This document shows, in pieces, positions 11,801-26,742 of a stretch of 64,000 bases of DNA (positions are counted from its first letter, which is position 1; every line of letters begins with the position of its first letter). The position numbers and the translations under genes were made by a program. The stretch spans positions 186,001 to 250,000 of the forward strand of contig JAQPZY010001190.1 of assembly GCA_029931535.1 (NCBI GenBank), given 5' to 3'. The notes under the pieces are model-generated. The model made no database searches and had not been told where the DNA came from. It saw only the letters and a program-made list of their open reading frames with translations. This DNA comes from Margaritifera margaritifera (taxonomy: Eukaryota > Mollusca > Bivalvia > Unionida > Margaritiferidae).

Positions 11801-14800
11801 GAAAATGATGTCCCCATTCTGTCGAGACTGGATTCTGCCATCAGATACAGATCGATTATGTCAAATACTGAATCCGATAAAGCATACACCTATGCCTGAT
11901 TAGACTAGTTATGGTGATCCAATATCATGTATTTCATCCTGGCATCATAAAAACTGGCATAAACATTTAAGAGCCCATCAAATATAGTGCCATGACGGAC
12001 CCATGTTGGTCCATGGCCAGTATGTGCCATGGTGTGTAGTTGCTATTACAGACCCAGGTCAGTCCAAAACCATGAATCGATCCATAACTATTACGGATTC
12101 ATGTAGGCCTGGTACCTTTATGGTTTCATCTCAGCCCAATGCCATCACCGACCTGTGTCGAATGACTTAAGACTACAGTAACAGCTATGGCAATGTTAGA
12201 GTCCTGGATGATCAGTACTTTACCCGGACCATAGACAATACATTCAGTGATTATCTTGAAACTACAGTATCTCAGACTGGATGGAGACCTAGTCTACTTT
12301 GCCATCAGTCTTGGCAGGCTTTAGCAGCACCATCACAGGCATTTCAGGATTCGTCTGCATCACCCCACTTCTGAGGAGTTGATCAATCATGCACACAAGC
12401 TCCATCATCATTTCTCAGTTTAACAATGACTAGAGAAAACTCAGCTTCCGTACATTGATTGAAGAGGTTTTTCATCTGCTACTGCCTACATTTTGCCTGT
12501 CTTCTCCTGCTGCATCAATGGCAGTGTACAAAGATCCAGCATCTGTTGATCTCTTGGCAAAGAAAGATCAGCTGATGTTCAAACAGTTACCTGAAAGAAA
12601 TGATGCCATGCTTGTGCCACCTATGTCACATATCCTAGTTGGGGGAGGGGGGGGACTTTGCCATGGGATAGGAAAGACTTTGCCCCAATGCTCCATAGAT
12701 CCTACAAGAAGTTTCGAGGTGCCTCCAGATCACATTCAGTGCCCCTCCCCTATTGTCCAGGGTTCCCATAGCTACAGACATCCCAAAAGATCCATTCAGA
12801 GCCGACGTTCTGCAGCAGGAAACAGACAGTCTTCACACAAAAGGGTGGTAGAAATTGTATGGAACCCCAAATCACCAGGATTTTATTAAAGACAGTTCTT
12901 TGTGACCAAGGCCAACAGCACACTTCGGCCAGTCACAGATTTGAGCTTTCTCAATCTTTTCATATGGGCACCATGCTTCAGAATAGAGATGCCAAGACTG
13001 GTTTTAAATGCTGTTTTGGATGAAGATTTTGCCATCAGTTTATATCTGTAAGATGCATACCATCATGTTCCAGTATATAACTCCTTGAGGAAATTCCTGA
13101 CATTATGGGATACATTATACCAGTTCAGGGCACTCCCTTTGGTCTCAACATCAGTCCCTGGGTTTTCACCAGAATTATGGACAGAGTAGTGTCTTACTTC
13201 AGAACCATCTCCACATCCATGACTTCCAGCTACCTGAATGACATAGTACAAAAACACCAGGTGAGTTATATTCTAAGTCAAGACGTGAATTCCCTCATTT
13301 CATTCCAACTCTGCCTTAGATTCCTTGTCAACATAACAAATCTGATATCATTCCATCTCAACATTTCAACAACTTTGGTATGGAGTTCAACTCATGTGAA
13401 CAGGGTCTGTTTCCCTCAGGAGTGTGCCTTGAAAATAATCTTGATGGTGTCTTCAGTCTTTCTCAAAGAATCGCATCTGGGGCCAAGTGGATCTTATCAT
13501 CCAGGATCACCTGTTCAGTAGACAATTGCAGATGATTCTGTTGTTTCAGCAAATGGGAGAACCTCACTTGGCTTACAGTGGGTGTTCCCTTGTAGGTTCA
13601 GCCGCCAGGAATTACAATTTGTTCAGATGCCAGCACTGCAGGCTGGGGTGCCCACCTCCTGATATCATTTTGGGAAGTCAGCAGATTGTGGCCTCCTCAG
13701 GACTGACTGTTGCACATCAGTTTCCTAGAGATGAAGGCCATAGTGAATGAATTTCATTGGTGGCAGGAGTGTTCCTCTCTGGAGAAAGTGTCCTCGTTCT
13801 ATCCGACAACTCCACTGTGGTGAACTATTCTCAGAAGGCAAGTGGGGACCAGATCCCAAGACCTTTGTCTCCTGGTTTGGAATTTTCTCAGGTGGTGTCA
13901 TCAATGACAAATTCATATTCATGTCTATCACATTGCAGGCGGGCTCAGTGTAACTTGTTCCAGTAAGACTTGTTCAAGTGGAATCAGCTAATCCAAACCA
14001 AATGATCGATTTACCCTTTGGTATTCAGTCTAATCTGTGTCTGCTGATGCCAGCCATTCATGAATATATATATGACAACGTGAAATGTGAAGCTACAAAC
14101 CTTTGTCTCTCCAGTTCCAGAGCCAAAGGCTTCGGCAGTTGATGCTCTTTCCATGGTTTGGAATGGGTTTTTTTACACATACACATTCCCTCCAACCCAT
14201 TGGATCCCAAAGGTCTTGCCAAAAGCTAGGAAATTAGAGTGCCCCTCAAGTGGGAAAAATCATTGATAAACGATTTGTTGCACTTGGCAGTGGAACTTCT
14301 AAGGAAAATGTTGGTCTTTCCTCACCTGCTCCAACAACCTTGCCTGCAGACATTTCATCTGAACCCGTTTAACCTGTACCTCTGAATCCTATCAAACAAG
14401 CCCTCAGGAGCAAACATTTCTTGGAACAAAAGAAAGCCCACCACTCTGTAACCATATGAGGGGAAGTGGGGAGTATTGTCCCAGTGGTGCAATCAGGAAA
14501 AAGACATTATTTAAAGCATCAATACCCAATTAGCTTTATCCTGTGACTTTTCGAGCTTAAGAAGTTACCACCTATCACTATAAAAGGCTACCATTTTACA
14601 ATCTCAGAAACATTTCATCATCATAGGATCATGAAAGGGATGATATGGGACAAAACAAAGACCTCTCCGACCTTCTGGCAAACTTTGACCTGTTATGACT
14701 TAAGGCTTTGATACTGTGCCTGAAAGGGTATCTGCCATGGGTTCTGACATGACTGAATAAAGCACCGTTTGAACCGCTATCTAGAGCATCATTGGCTCAT

Positions 14801-17800
14801 CTACTTTATAAAATTTGCTTCCTAGTTGCTCTAGCTACAGCAGGCAGGATCAGTGAAATATATGCATTGTCAGTTGATCCGAACTATCAATGGTTCTATT
14901 GTGATGGTTCATATTCATGGGCAATCAGTCCTTTCTTTCACAACCTCTTTCCTTGTTGGATCCTTCACCTCAGGACCATCTACAGCTTCTGAAGTGGTAC
15001 CTGAAACAAAATGAGCCAGTGCAAAGAGAGACCACATTTATTTCTACCATCGAAAGGAGGAAAAGTCAATATCTCATCTCGGACTCTATCATCCTGAATC
15101 CAATGGATTATTCACTCTGCATATAGAGAACTAATCCAAGACCAAATAAATGTATTGCCCATTTCAGTTCATGAGGTTAGGGCAGTAGCCACGAGCATAG
15201 CATTCAAACACAGCTGTTCCCTAACATTATTATAAGCCATGGGATGGACGGGAGGGACAACTATCTCTAGCTTTACCTGTGAGATTTTTCATCCCAAAGA
15301 GTTCAGTTTGACCTGGTGGGACCTATAGCAGCAGCACAACAGGCTACCTTCACAGGTCATTTGGCCACATCTGGGTATATGGACTTACTTCTCCAGCCTA
15401 TAATATACCTCTCAAGATTTGAAGCTGCCTCACATACCTAAGGGGATCGGAGATGGGGCCTTGTTCAGGATAAGGGGATGTAACTCCCTCCACCTTGCAC
15501 CTATTCTCCCTATGTATTATAATCAGGTAACATATATTAAGATGAAACCAATTTTTGAAGTAAAATGTGTTTCTTTGATAATACTTACCTGATCATAATA
15601 TGGACTCAGTCTCCAAACCTCCTCACAGTTACATCCTATTGACAGAGCGTGCATATCTGCTTCAGTAATAACTGAAGTATCAGTGTGATTTGGCACCAGT
15701 CCATCTATCCAATAGGAAAGCACACTTGTCTGACTCCCAACTATGTGGGCAGACAACTTTTAGTTTTTTTATAGCTACAATTTAACTTGGGAGGGCTGGA
15801 TTTGTGAGGCAGTGGTCGCACTTCTAAGGTATTGTGATCAGGTAAGTATCATCATAGAAACATATTTTAGTTAAAAAATTGGTTTTTATACAATGTCCTT
15901 TGGTACAGATGTAATTCTTCAAATGTAATGGTTGAGGTCTAACAGGCAACTTACTAAGCAGCTTAGCTGGTCCAGACTTAAAGTCTTGCAGGGTAAGTGC
16001 CTATTTGTTTCCCAAGAGGTCCTCTTTAAAAATCCCAGTAGTGAAACAATGCTTTCTTCCTGTCGCGTTACACTAATATTTCTTATTTTGTTTAGTTCAG
16101 ATAAAAATTGTACAGATACGACTACTGCTGATGTCATCACATCAGTGGCAGTTGTTTGTTTTTTATGTCTGCCTTAACAAGAACAATGTCACAGCTTGTA
16201 AAGAGTAAAAAATCATTTGTCATTGTAAAGAAACTAATCCTGGATTATGATGCAAAAGGACTTTTGACCTTTGAAATTTAGTAGCAGCTTCAAAAATCGA
16301 TTTTCAAATCCATTCATGACATGCATTCGCATTTCATTCTGTTTTCATTTATTATTAATCCCTCTGCATTTTGCATTAGCACTTTCTATTCATTCATCAT
16401 TTTTTATTTTGTTGTGTTTATTCTACCTTTCATTTCATTTGCTTTTGTTCAGCATTCTGTTTGCATTTATTCTGCATTCCATTTCTGGCAAAATTACCCT
16501 TTTCAGGGTCTGTATTGCTATGTCCATCAGTCTGACTATCTGTAGACATTTTTGTTTCTGGAGCAGAACTCTCAGACTGTTCAAGGTATTTCAACCAAAC
16601 TTAGTACATATGTCAAGCAGGCATTTGTAGAGAGCCTTTTGATACATAGAATTTTTGCCATTCAATATTTTTTATATTACCATGGAAACAAAGTGTGGCA
16701 TAAATGGTATATAAATTGAAGGTGTTTGACCATACGTTACTAGTGTAAATAGTATAAAAATTGAGGGTGCTGGACCATACGGTATTAGCATCAATAGTAT
16801 AAAAATAGAGAGTGCTGGACCATAGGGTACTAGCATAAAAGTATAAGAAAGAGAGTGCTACACCATAGGGTACTAGTGTAAATAGTATACAAATTGAGAG
16901 TGCTGGACCATAGGGTACTAGCATAAATAGTATGATAATTGAGTGTGCTGGACCATAGAGTACTAGCATAAATAGTATAAAAATTGAGTGTTTGACCATA
17001 GGATACTAGTGTAAATAGAATAAAAACTGAGAGTGCTGGACCATAAGGTATTGGCATAAATAATATAAAATTGAGAGTGCTTGACCATAGGGTACTTTCT
17101 GTAGGATATATCTCCATATCTCAGCATGGGACCAGGGGGATATGTCATCTCCAGATGACTCTTGAAATTAAATAAATATTTAGGCATTAAATGTATGTAA
17201 TAAATACCAGTCAGTACTATATACATTAAAAGATACATTTATGAAAGAACATATCATCTTTCAGCTATTGAAAATGAAACAACACTTGTAATGAAGGCAT
17301 GAACAAACAACCACCTTAATACAAACTTTCCTAAACTGGCCCCTCTCTCAACAAACTGACCACTTTTATTTTTTGATCCCATTAGGGCTATTGTAATACC
17401 TTTTATACTCACTTATAAGTCAAATCCAACTGCAAAAAAACAGACCTTGATCTGTTGTGGCATAATGCATCAGCAGATCAGTGTCTGTGTTGTTTGATTT
17501 ACTGATTACTCCTAATAAACTGCATAGACCCAGATCTGCTGGTGCATTATTTGATGGCAGATATGGGTCTCTAGAGTTTGCAGTTTGACTCGACTTATAA
17601 GCGAGTACATACAGTACTAATCATATCTCATTTCTCTGGCCACCTCTTTAAAGCAACCAACCATTTTTGGTCCCAACAGTGTCTGGTTTAAGGTAGTTTT
17701 ACTGTATATGTAAATTTATATGAAAATTAAACTGAAATTGTACTACATTTTTTTTAAATATTGAAATTCACAATGTATGAAATGTGTTTTGTCCTTATTT

Positions 17801-20800
17801 AAGAGTAATCATTTATTTATATGTGCATGTATCATAAATCTACATTGCAGAACATTGATGTCAGATTCATAGAGTACATGCCATTTGATGGTAACAAGTG
17901 GAATTTCAAGAAGATGGTGCCTTACAAGGAGATGTTGGATACAATTAGGTCACAATGGCCTGATCTTCAAGAATTGATAAATGATGCTAATGATACATCC
18001 AAAGTAAGTGAAGGTCCCTATTTGATAACATTCATAAAAATGCTATGATGAATCTTGAATTCAAAGATGTGATTTTTCTTGAAAAGTACAAGCAATTTTG
18101 TTTTGAATTATTGAATCCGGCATTAAACAATGGTAAAAAATGTCATATAAATTGAAAATATATCTTCAGAACAAAACCTTTACAAAGAACACTTGTAACA
18201 AAAATTAACAATTCGAATTAAAAGTTGTGTAGTAATTGTTTGAATTTTAGAATCACAAGATTTATGGAGTCATCTACTGTATGTGAGTCAATTAGTAACG
18301 TTTCTACTTCCAAAAATTCCACGGACTTCTGCAGTAATTGACTTTTTATACGCCCTTCTTAAGTTGGACATATTATGTTACGATATTTTACGTGCATCTG
18401 TCCATTAACATTTGCTTGTCTTTGCCATAACTTGGAGAAATTTTGATGAAACTTGGTCCATATATATAACATGACTAGACATTATGTCGCATACCATAAC
18501 CAGGCCCCCTGGCTCAAGGTCAAGGTAACAGCAAGCAAATATGTGATTCTGTGACTTGTAACCTTGTCTTTATTAATATGTTCTGAACCAATGAAGATAT
18601 TTTAATGAAACTGTGCCCATGTATATCTCATGAGTAGACAGTGTGTCATGTACCACAGCCACATCCACTGCCTCAAGGTCAAGGTCACAGCAAGAAACAT
18701 GTAATTCTGTGACTTGTTGCATTAACTGGAATATAACTTTTGTACCACTGAAGATATTTTAATAAAACTTTGCCCAAATATATGTCATGACAAGCTGGTG
18801 TGTCACATACTATAACTATGCCCCAAGGGCAAGGTCACAAGAAGGGAAAATATAACATTTTATGACTTGTATACTTGTGTGGAGTATAACTTTTGAACAA
18901 TTGAAGATATAATGAAACTTAAGCCAATTAACCATGCTCCCATCCTCAGAGGTTGCAGCAATGGAACATGTAGCTCTAACTTGTGTCCTTGTCTGGAGTA
19001 TAACTTTTGAACCACTGAAGATATTTTAATGAAACTTTAACCAGTTATCTCATGACTATACAGTGTGTCATATAAAATAGCAATGCCCCTTGCCTCAAGG
19101 TGAAGGTCACAGCAATAAAAAATAGTTATAGCTCATAAATATTATTCTGTTATATTTCCACTCAATATTTAAGAGTAATTGCATTGAAATTTCCACCCCC
19201 TCAAAAGACTTGATAAACATCTGATAAAAATTTTCATGCACTGACAAGTAGTTGTGTGGAATTTTGTTCATATATGTACTTTGGTCCCTCACTATAAAGC
19301 CCCTCAGTATACTGCTTGCCCCTCTTAAACACAGGTATATTGCACATTCTTGCATTAAATCATTTTTTTTGTGTTCATACATGGTCCCTCACTATAAAGC
19401 CCTTCAGGATACTGCTTTCTCCTCTTCAACAGTGAATGGCCATTGCTTCCTTTAAATTTATGGAATTTTGTTCATACATGCACAGTGGTCCCTCACTGTT
19501 AAACCCCTCAGTATTTTTTTGCCTGCGTAAACAGTATATGACCATTGCTCCCATTAAATTGGTGAAACTTTGTTCTGTTATTGCTACTTAATTTATTTCA
19601 TTTTGTGTGTTAGCTTATGGCTTGGATAGTCAGTGTTATAAAGAGGAAGCTCTGATTTTAGCCTGGTTGTTGTTATATTTTCAGGCCTTTAAAGTTCCTG
19701 GCTATATGGGGCAAGTGGGTTTTATTACCTCCATGAGTGAACACTTCTGTGGCACATGTAACAGATTGCGTCTTACAGCTGATGGGAATCTTAAGGTCAG
19801 TTGTTTTAAGAATTATTTTACAAAAATTTTCAGGGGAGGATTTGAGAATGTTGATTGTTTTTGTTTGTAAATTGTGTTTTACTATTTGTCACATAAAATG
19901 GTCATGTGTGTTTGTGGGGGGCAGGGGTGCTCTGTCCATCTGGAGCATAAAGATGTCCGAATGGAAAAATCATATCTGTCTATTCTGAATTTTACTACTG
20001 TAAATTTTGACATCCTACTATTCAATATTATAGTGATACATGTACCATATATACTTGCTTATAAGTTGGGTCCAACTGCAATCTGCATAGACCCAGATCT
20101 GATGGCGCATATTGCTCCAGAAGATCTGGGTCGATGCAGTTTGTTAGGAGTAATAAGTAGAACAAACAATATAGACACTTATTTGCCAGCACATTATGTG
20201 ACAGCAGATCAGGGTCTGTATTGTTTGCAGTTGGACCCAATTTAAAAGTAAGCATATATGGTTTTTGTGCTAGTGAAATGTTTGTATGCATTTACCTACC
20301 ATATATTCTCGTGTATAATCCTATACCAACTGCAAACTGCATAGACCCAGATCTACCATCACATAATACGCCAGCAGATCTGGGTCTATGCAGTTTGTAA
20401 GGAGTAATCAGTAGAACAAATAACATAGACCCTGATCTGCCAGTGCATTATGTGATAACTGATCAGGGTCTATGTTGTTTCCATTTGGACCTGGCTTTTA
20501 CACGAGTATATACGGTATTCATTGATGGTTTTCAGTTCCTTTAGCTTAAGTGTACAAGTTTAGAAGAGCTATATATGTCAGCATAGTCTGATTGCTTGAT
20601 TCAGCATTTGGATTTTTTTGTTTGTTCCAAGTATGTGTAAGGGGCATATTTTAGTAGACTTGAACCATTCTCAATTTTAGATCAGAGATTGCTTGGCTTC
20701 CCAAAAAACCAATATACTGAATCCAAGAAATCTTTAGTACTGTTTAAACTTTAAACTCAGTATGTTGAGAACAACTGTCACCTACTGTCCACTGTGCCAC

Positions 20801-23800
20801 TATAACCAGAAATTTGTTTCACTTGTGTTTAGCAGATAATGAGAGTTAAATATTAATTTTCAGTGGCAGCAGTGGTGACATCATCATCATAAAAAATGCC
20901 AAGGTTCTGTGTTGTGGTTTTGAAAGTATAATAACTTCTACATCACTTGTAACTTCTACATCACGTGTCAAGAACATTTTGATAGAATATTGCTGAATGC
21001 CTCTGTATATGCTTGGACTGATCTCCTTCCTGCCTGAACAGATGGCAGTCTCATCATAGCACCTTTTGCAAGTCAAAAAACTCTTGTTGAAATACTTTGA
21101 TCTGAACAGGAATAGGGTCCTTGTTTGTTTAATCTTTTATCTTAGATATACATACTGTGTGTCATAAGAAATTGTACAATAAATTATTTAGGTATTGTTT
21201 CATTCCCGCTGTGGGTTTGGGGATGTAGAATAGGTCAATGCACCCTCCAGCATGTCGTAAGAGGCAATTAATGGAGACAGGAGCAATAGTGGCACAGTGG
21301 TGAGCATGTCTGACTTGCGAGCAAAAGGGTGCAGGTTCAAATTTTACCATCAAATCAGCCTGGGTCAGATACCATGATGGGTCTTTGGGGATGGTACTAT
21401 ACTTCATTCACCTCAGTACTAAAAAGCCTACTTGTGTTGCTGTACCATAAAACACCAAACCAAACCAATATATAGTTTCAGTTTTTGTACTCTTGTATTT
21501 TTGTTGATAATTTAAGGTATGTCTGCATGGGAATGCAGAGGTTTCCTTGAGGGATCTGATACGAAATGATGTCGAAGGTGCTGAACTGCTCAGCATAATA
21601 GGTGCTGCTATCAAAAGAAAGAAGAAACAACATGCTGGTACGATGTTGCTTTTAAACTTCATCACATGACTACTGTCTTACTTAGATTAATATACCTATA
21701 TATAACATGAATAATAACATATCATGATGTCATAAATAATGTCATGCCATCATGTAAGGCAAAGGTGTAATGATTGAAACATCCAGATGTTTTTAACAGT
21801 CATTTCACTAGACTATTCTGTGGTTCCATGAAATAAAATCAATATTTTTCATTGTGTGATAGATACCATATATCCTTACGTATAACTTGGGTCCAACTGC
21901 AAACAACATAGACCCTGATCTGCCATCACATAATGTGCCAGCAGATCAGGGTCTATGTTCTTTATTCCACTAATTACTCCTAAAAAATTGCATAGACCCA
22001 GATCTGCCAGTGCATAATGCAACTGCAGATCTGGGTCTATGCAGTTTGCAGTCTGACCCAACTTATAAGTGAGTATATATGGTAGAATCATACATTTGTG
22101 CTCATTTCAAATGAAATTTATGAAACTCATCAAATAATTTTAATCAAGATAGAAATTATTTGATGAGTTTCATAAATTTTGTTTTAAATGAGAACTCAAG
22201 TGAGATCCTTTATGTATGTTGCTAATTACAGCAAGACTTTATTGATCAAGTCCTTACTTATCTGGGTTATAGGGCTCAAACCACTAATTCGTTTTCCAAA
22301 GACATTTGAGAAAATAAAACTAGTTTTTGCACTAGATAACCCAGAATACAGCACATGTATTTTTTTGTTGAAGTTAGCACAAACTTCTGAACAATCAAAA
22401 TGGGGAACTTTGTGGCATTTTTTCAAGATAAATGTCCATTAAGTGGGGGAATCAGTTAAAGCTACCTTAATGAACAAATCTCATACTGGCTAGGCACAGT
22501 GCAGGAATAAACCAAATCCAAGGACTATATTGAATAAGGGCCTTTTTCTGATCGCTCTCCATTTTTTTTATATGATGTATATTACAAGTATAAGGTGGTT
22601 TCATGTCATTTCTGACATATGTTTTGTGTTCATATGCTGGTTGCCATGGAAACTATGTTGAGAAAATGTCAAAGAAGATATGCATATTTCATCTTTTTCA
22701 TGTATTTCACATTGATACTGCCTATCTGTTAAATCTTCACTATAAAATAACATTATGTATTTTATATTATTTTTCTGGTATAAATCTGTATAAAATAAGG
22801 TTTTAATTGTTAAGAAAAAGATCCCAAATGGATTATAGTAGTCAGTGATGGATAAATCTAACAAGTCAACTTGAAATGGTTTTAAGTTCCATATAAAACA
22901 TAAGACAGTCATTCATAAAATCAAAAACTGTGTCAATTTGAAATATTGTTAAATATTGTTGGCTAATATGATTGTTAAAAAGGCCGTTCTAGGGGTTTCT
23001 GAGTTCTTTTGTTCACCAAAAATATTGATGTTTGTTCCCTTGTTCCCTGGAAATGAAAATGTTTATACAGTTTTGTCTTATTTTTCATGGTAATGCACAC
23101 ACACACACATACACACTTTCACAAAAAAAGATCTTCATCAATGTTCTGTCTCCTCAGTCAATGTTCATTAGCTTATTAGCTTGTTTCAACAAAGAAACCA
23201 TGGGATGGCCTCTCCAGTATAAAAAGAAAAGAAAATATAAAGTCTTTCAAGAGCGTACTTTTTTCAGTACATTGCATCTAATACCAAAACAGATGTAATA
23301 TTTGTTACTACTACACATTAGTATTGTTTGTTTAGTAAAGAAATATTTTAAAAATGCAAAGTTTAAAGATTTAAATCACCCATGTCATAACTTATGACAC
23401 AACTGCAGAAAACTAAATTGGCACTCACTGTTCATTCAAACAGGATGTCCCTGCTATAATCAGCTTCAGAATCTAGCCTTTTGATTGCAACTTATGACAC
23501 CACATGGAAGTACAGCATAATGAATGACTTCTTCAGCCTAGGTCTATGGGTGTACCTCAGGGCAGTATATTGTCAGTCCCCCTATTCGATATCAAAATTA
23601 AGAGCATAGTGAAAAATGCCTTAACCCAGGAACTGACTGCTCATATGCATTGATGACTTTTTGATCTGCTATCAATCAAAGTGTATGCATACTATTGAAT
23701 GTAAACCACAGATAAGCCTAAATAGAATTCAGAAATGGGCAGAATAAAACGGATTCAAATGTTCAAAATCTAAAAATGTTTGTATGCACTTCTGCTGATT

Positions 23801-26681
23801 ACATCAAATTCATGATGACCCAACGCTATACCTTGACAGTTGTCTTATTCCTGTTGTGGAGGAGACCACATTTTTAAGGCTTATTTTCAACCGTAAACTA
23901 ACTTTCTTTCCACATGTTAGATACCTCAGGGTTAAATGTAAAGTATCCCTGGATTTAATACTAGTCATGGCAAACACTGATCGGGGAGCAGATCGAAAGG
24001 TCTTGCTTCAGTTATACAGGTCATTAGTTAGATCTAAACTTGACTATGGTTTAATTGTGTATGGATCAACCTGTAAATCTTACCTGCAGGTGCTTGATTC
24101 AATACGCAATCAGGGACTTAGACTTTATCTGGGTGCATTTAGAACTTCCCCTTCAGAAAGCCTCTTTGTTCAGGTAAATGAACCATCACTTTATTTCAGA
24201 TAAACAAAATTGGCTTTTCAGTATACTACCAAATTATCCTATTATCTCTCTAATCCTACATACAATGTAGTCTTAGGCCCAAATACCAGACTTTTTATGC
24301 TGACAAACTGAGCATCATTTCACCATTGGCATACAAAGTTCTTATCATCTAGAAGCAGCAGAAAAGTGTTGTAAATATTGCAAAATTCTGTCTTCCCAAA
24401 TCACCACTGTGGTTATCAAAACATCCCAAAATATTATTGGACTTTTGCAAATTCAAAAAATTCTCAACAAATTCTCTCTTTTTTCTGAGTATATTAAATT
24501 AAATCAGAGCTGCCTATTGTAGACATATGTCCCTGTATGCAGATGGTTTGAAAGATGGAGACAAAGCTGGAACTGCCATTGCAACACCCCATGGCACCAT
24601 CTCGACCCAGTTACTGAATAAAGCCTCAATTTCTACTGCAGAAATTACAACCATACTCAGAGCTTTGAACTACATTGAAACCTCTCCAAAAACAAATGTC
24701 ATCATCTTTTGGGATTTCCTTTCCACTTTTAATTCCTTGCAGAACCTTAAATCTGACAACCGATTAATATCCCAGTTACTACAGAAGCATCATGTTCTCA
24801 TACAATCTGTGAAAAATATTCTGTCACGTTTGCTGCCTAGTCACGCTGGTATAAAGGGTAATAAAAGGGCAGATAAAGCTGCCCTGCAGTTGCCTGTTTC
24901 CGAATGGAAGATTCCATATACTGACTTCAAATATTGTGTAAATCAGCATGTTCATTATACTTGGCAAAATATGTGGAATGAAAACTAAACAAACTTAAGA
25001 ATATCAAATCCACTATTGGAGAGTGGCAACCCTCGTATAGAACAAATCATAGAGATAAGGTGGTATTGTGCCATTCGCATATCAGACACACATACTTGAT
25101 TCGTGCATACCTCCTGAAGGGTGAACCTTGACCAGAGTGCATACCGTGCCAGTGTCCACTGACAGGGCAACACATTTGTGTTGAGTGTGTTGATTTCCAA
25201 CCTGTGGGACAGAAGTATTTTGACATGAACTGCATGAAGAAAGTGTATGATGATGTACCACCCAAAAAAATCTTGAATTTTTTTGAAGGAATGTGGTTTA
25301 TATAACATATTTTGACCATATGCATACCTGCTATAACACAACGTGTCATGAGAAAAACATGATTTTGTTACTCCACCCCCCACCCCCCCCCCCACAAGGT
25401 CATGTTTCAATAAACACAATTTTCAGTAATCTTAGAAAAAAATTAAAATGAACACAGAGAGAGAGTTTGACCACCACTATACATGTCCCTAGCATGTAGT
25501 CTGTATAAACAGTAAACAGTCCTGCTTAGAACCCATGTATAAAACACTATACTCTGGGCAGTTTATACAGCTGATATTATCATAGAGGCAATTAAAAGTT
25601 AAGGTGGTCATAAGCTACCACTATTTCACAGATTACTTAATTGGCTGAGAAGAGCTAGGGTGAAGCCATGTTAAATCCTTTGAAGACTCTTGTGGGAGAG
25701 CCCATTAGCCTTATTTGCAAAGGTAAAGTGGAACAACCCAATTTGTTGGAAGTTAAAGGTAAACCAAAGAGATGCGTGTTGAAGAACAAAGGTTACTACC
25801 CATCGTTGCCTTGAATGAGAAAGTTTAATCATGATACTGAAGGTTGAAAAAAAAGTTCAGGAAATAAATAGCCATGGATTGTGGTATACATAAGAAAAGA
25901 ATATATATTTACATTATAAATGATGTATTATGCATCTCTGTCTCATGATTACACAGAAACACATACACACAGGTGCACATGCACAATGCTGTTACCTGTA
26001 ACAACTTTGAAGCCACATCAGACAAATATACTCATGGCATTGACAATGTCTATGCATAACTCTTCATTTTATTAATTTTCTAGGCAATTCATATTGATTT
26101 GAAAAGAATATTCCATCTAATTGGTGATACGAGATAACACAGTTACACATTAAATAACACTTATAAAATCTATGTTTTATATGGTAATAAAACAGATTTC
26201 CCTTGAGACTTTTAGCATTCAGTCCCAGCTAACATTGACTGAATTAGCATCTTTATTCTTCCTCAAAGATAGACAGTGAAGAATGTTAAAGAGGTTTAAA
26301 AAATTTTAAAATTGGACAGTTTTGTGCATACAGCTGCCATGTGTAATAGAATGTATAAAAGAAGCAAACATGCTCTTGAATCATTTCTTTGTCTCTCTCA
26401 TGTATGCATACACAGTGCATTAAATACAAATATAGTGTAAAGGTAGTTCATAGATAAATTACATACCTTGCCTGCAAAATGTGCATAATACTGAAAATGA
26501 CTATATTTAAGACTTGAACACAGTCATCAATGCTGTTAACAATCCAATCCATCAGTGTGATACCTATGTCCTACCTGTCCTTGACAGGCAAGAAAATTGA
26601 TTGCAGAATATTTAAGTGACATGTCTATGCAGGTGAATAATTTTTGTACTGCTTATATACATTAGTTTCCCAACAAGAGAA

Positions 26682-26742
<61 letters not shown>

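Larger units (their letters stand above)
10718..15766 (+). mobile_element. DIRS-like retrotransposon, near full length, degenerate
   Basis: A ~5 kb element bounded by inverted terminal repeats: AAACTAAAAGTTGTCTGCCC at 10718 and its complement ending at 15766. Similarity continues ~120 bp inwards on each side with small indels. Inside, in sense order, are a gag-like decayed frame (11.3-12.9 kb), reverse transcriptase (12.7-13.25 kb), RNase H (13.5-13.97 kb) and a tyrosine recombinase (14.8-15.3 kb). That order and the terminal inverted repeats define the DIRS group, which integrates by a recombinase rather than an integrase. Frames are broken many times. It lies in MOCS1 intron 4 in the same orientation. 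Confidence 0.85.

Noticed and set aside
19874..20291. ORFs of 80-120 codons on both strands over the MITE pair
   Set aside because: They are translations of the palindromic elements, hence open on both strands.
22601..22912. Overlapping ORFs on both strands
   Set aside because: AT-rich, no conserved motif, no splice context.
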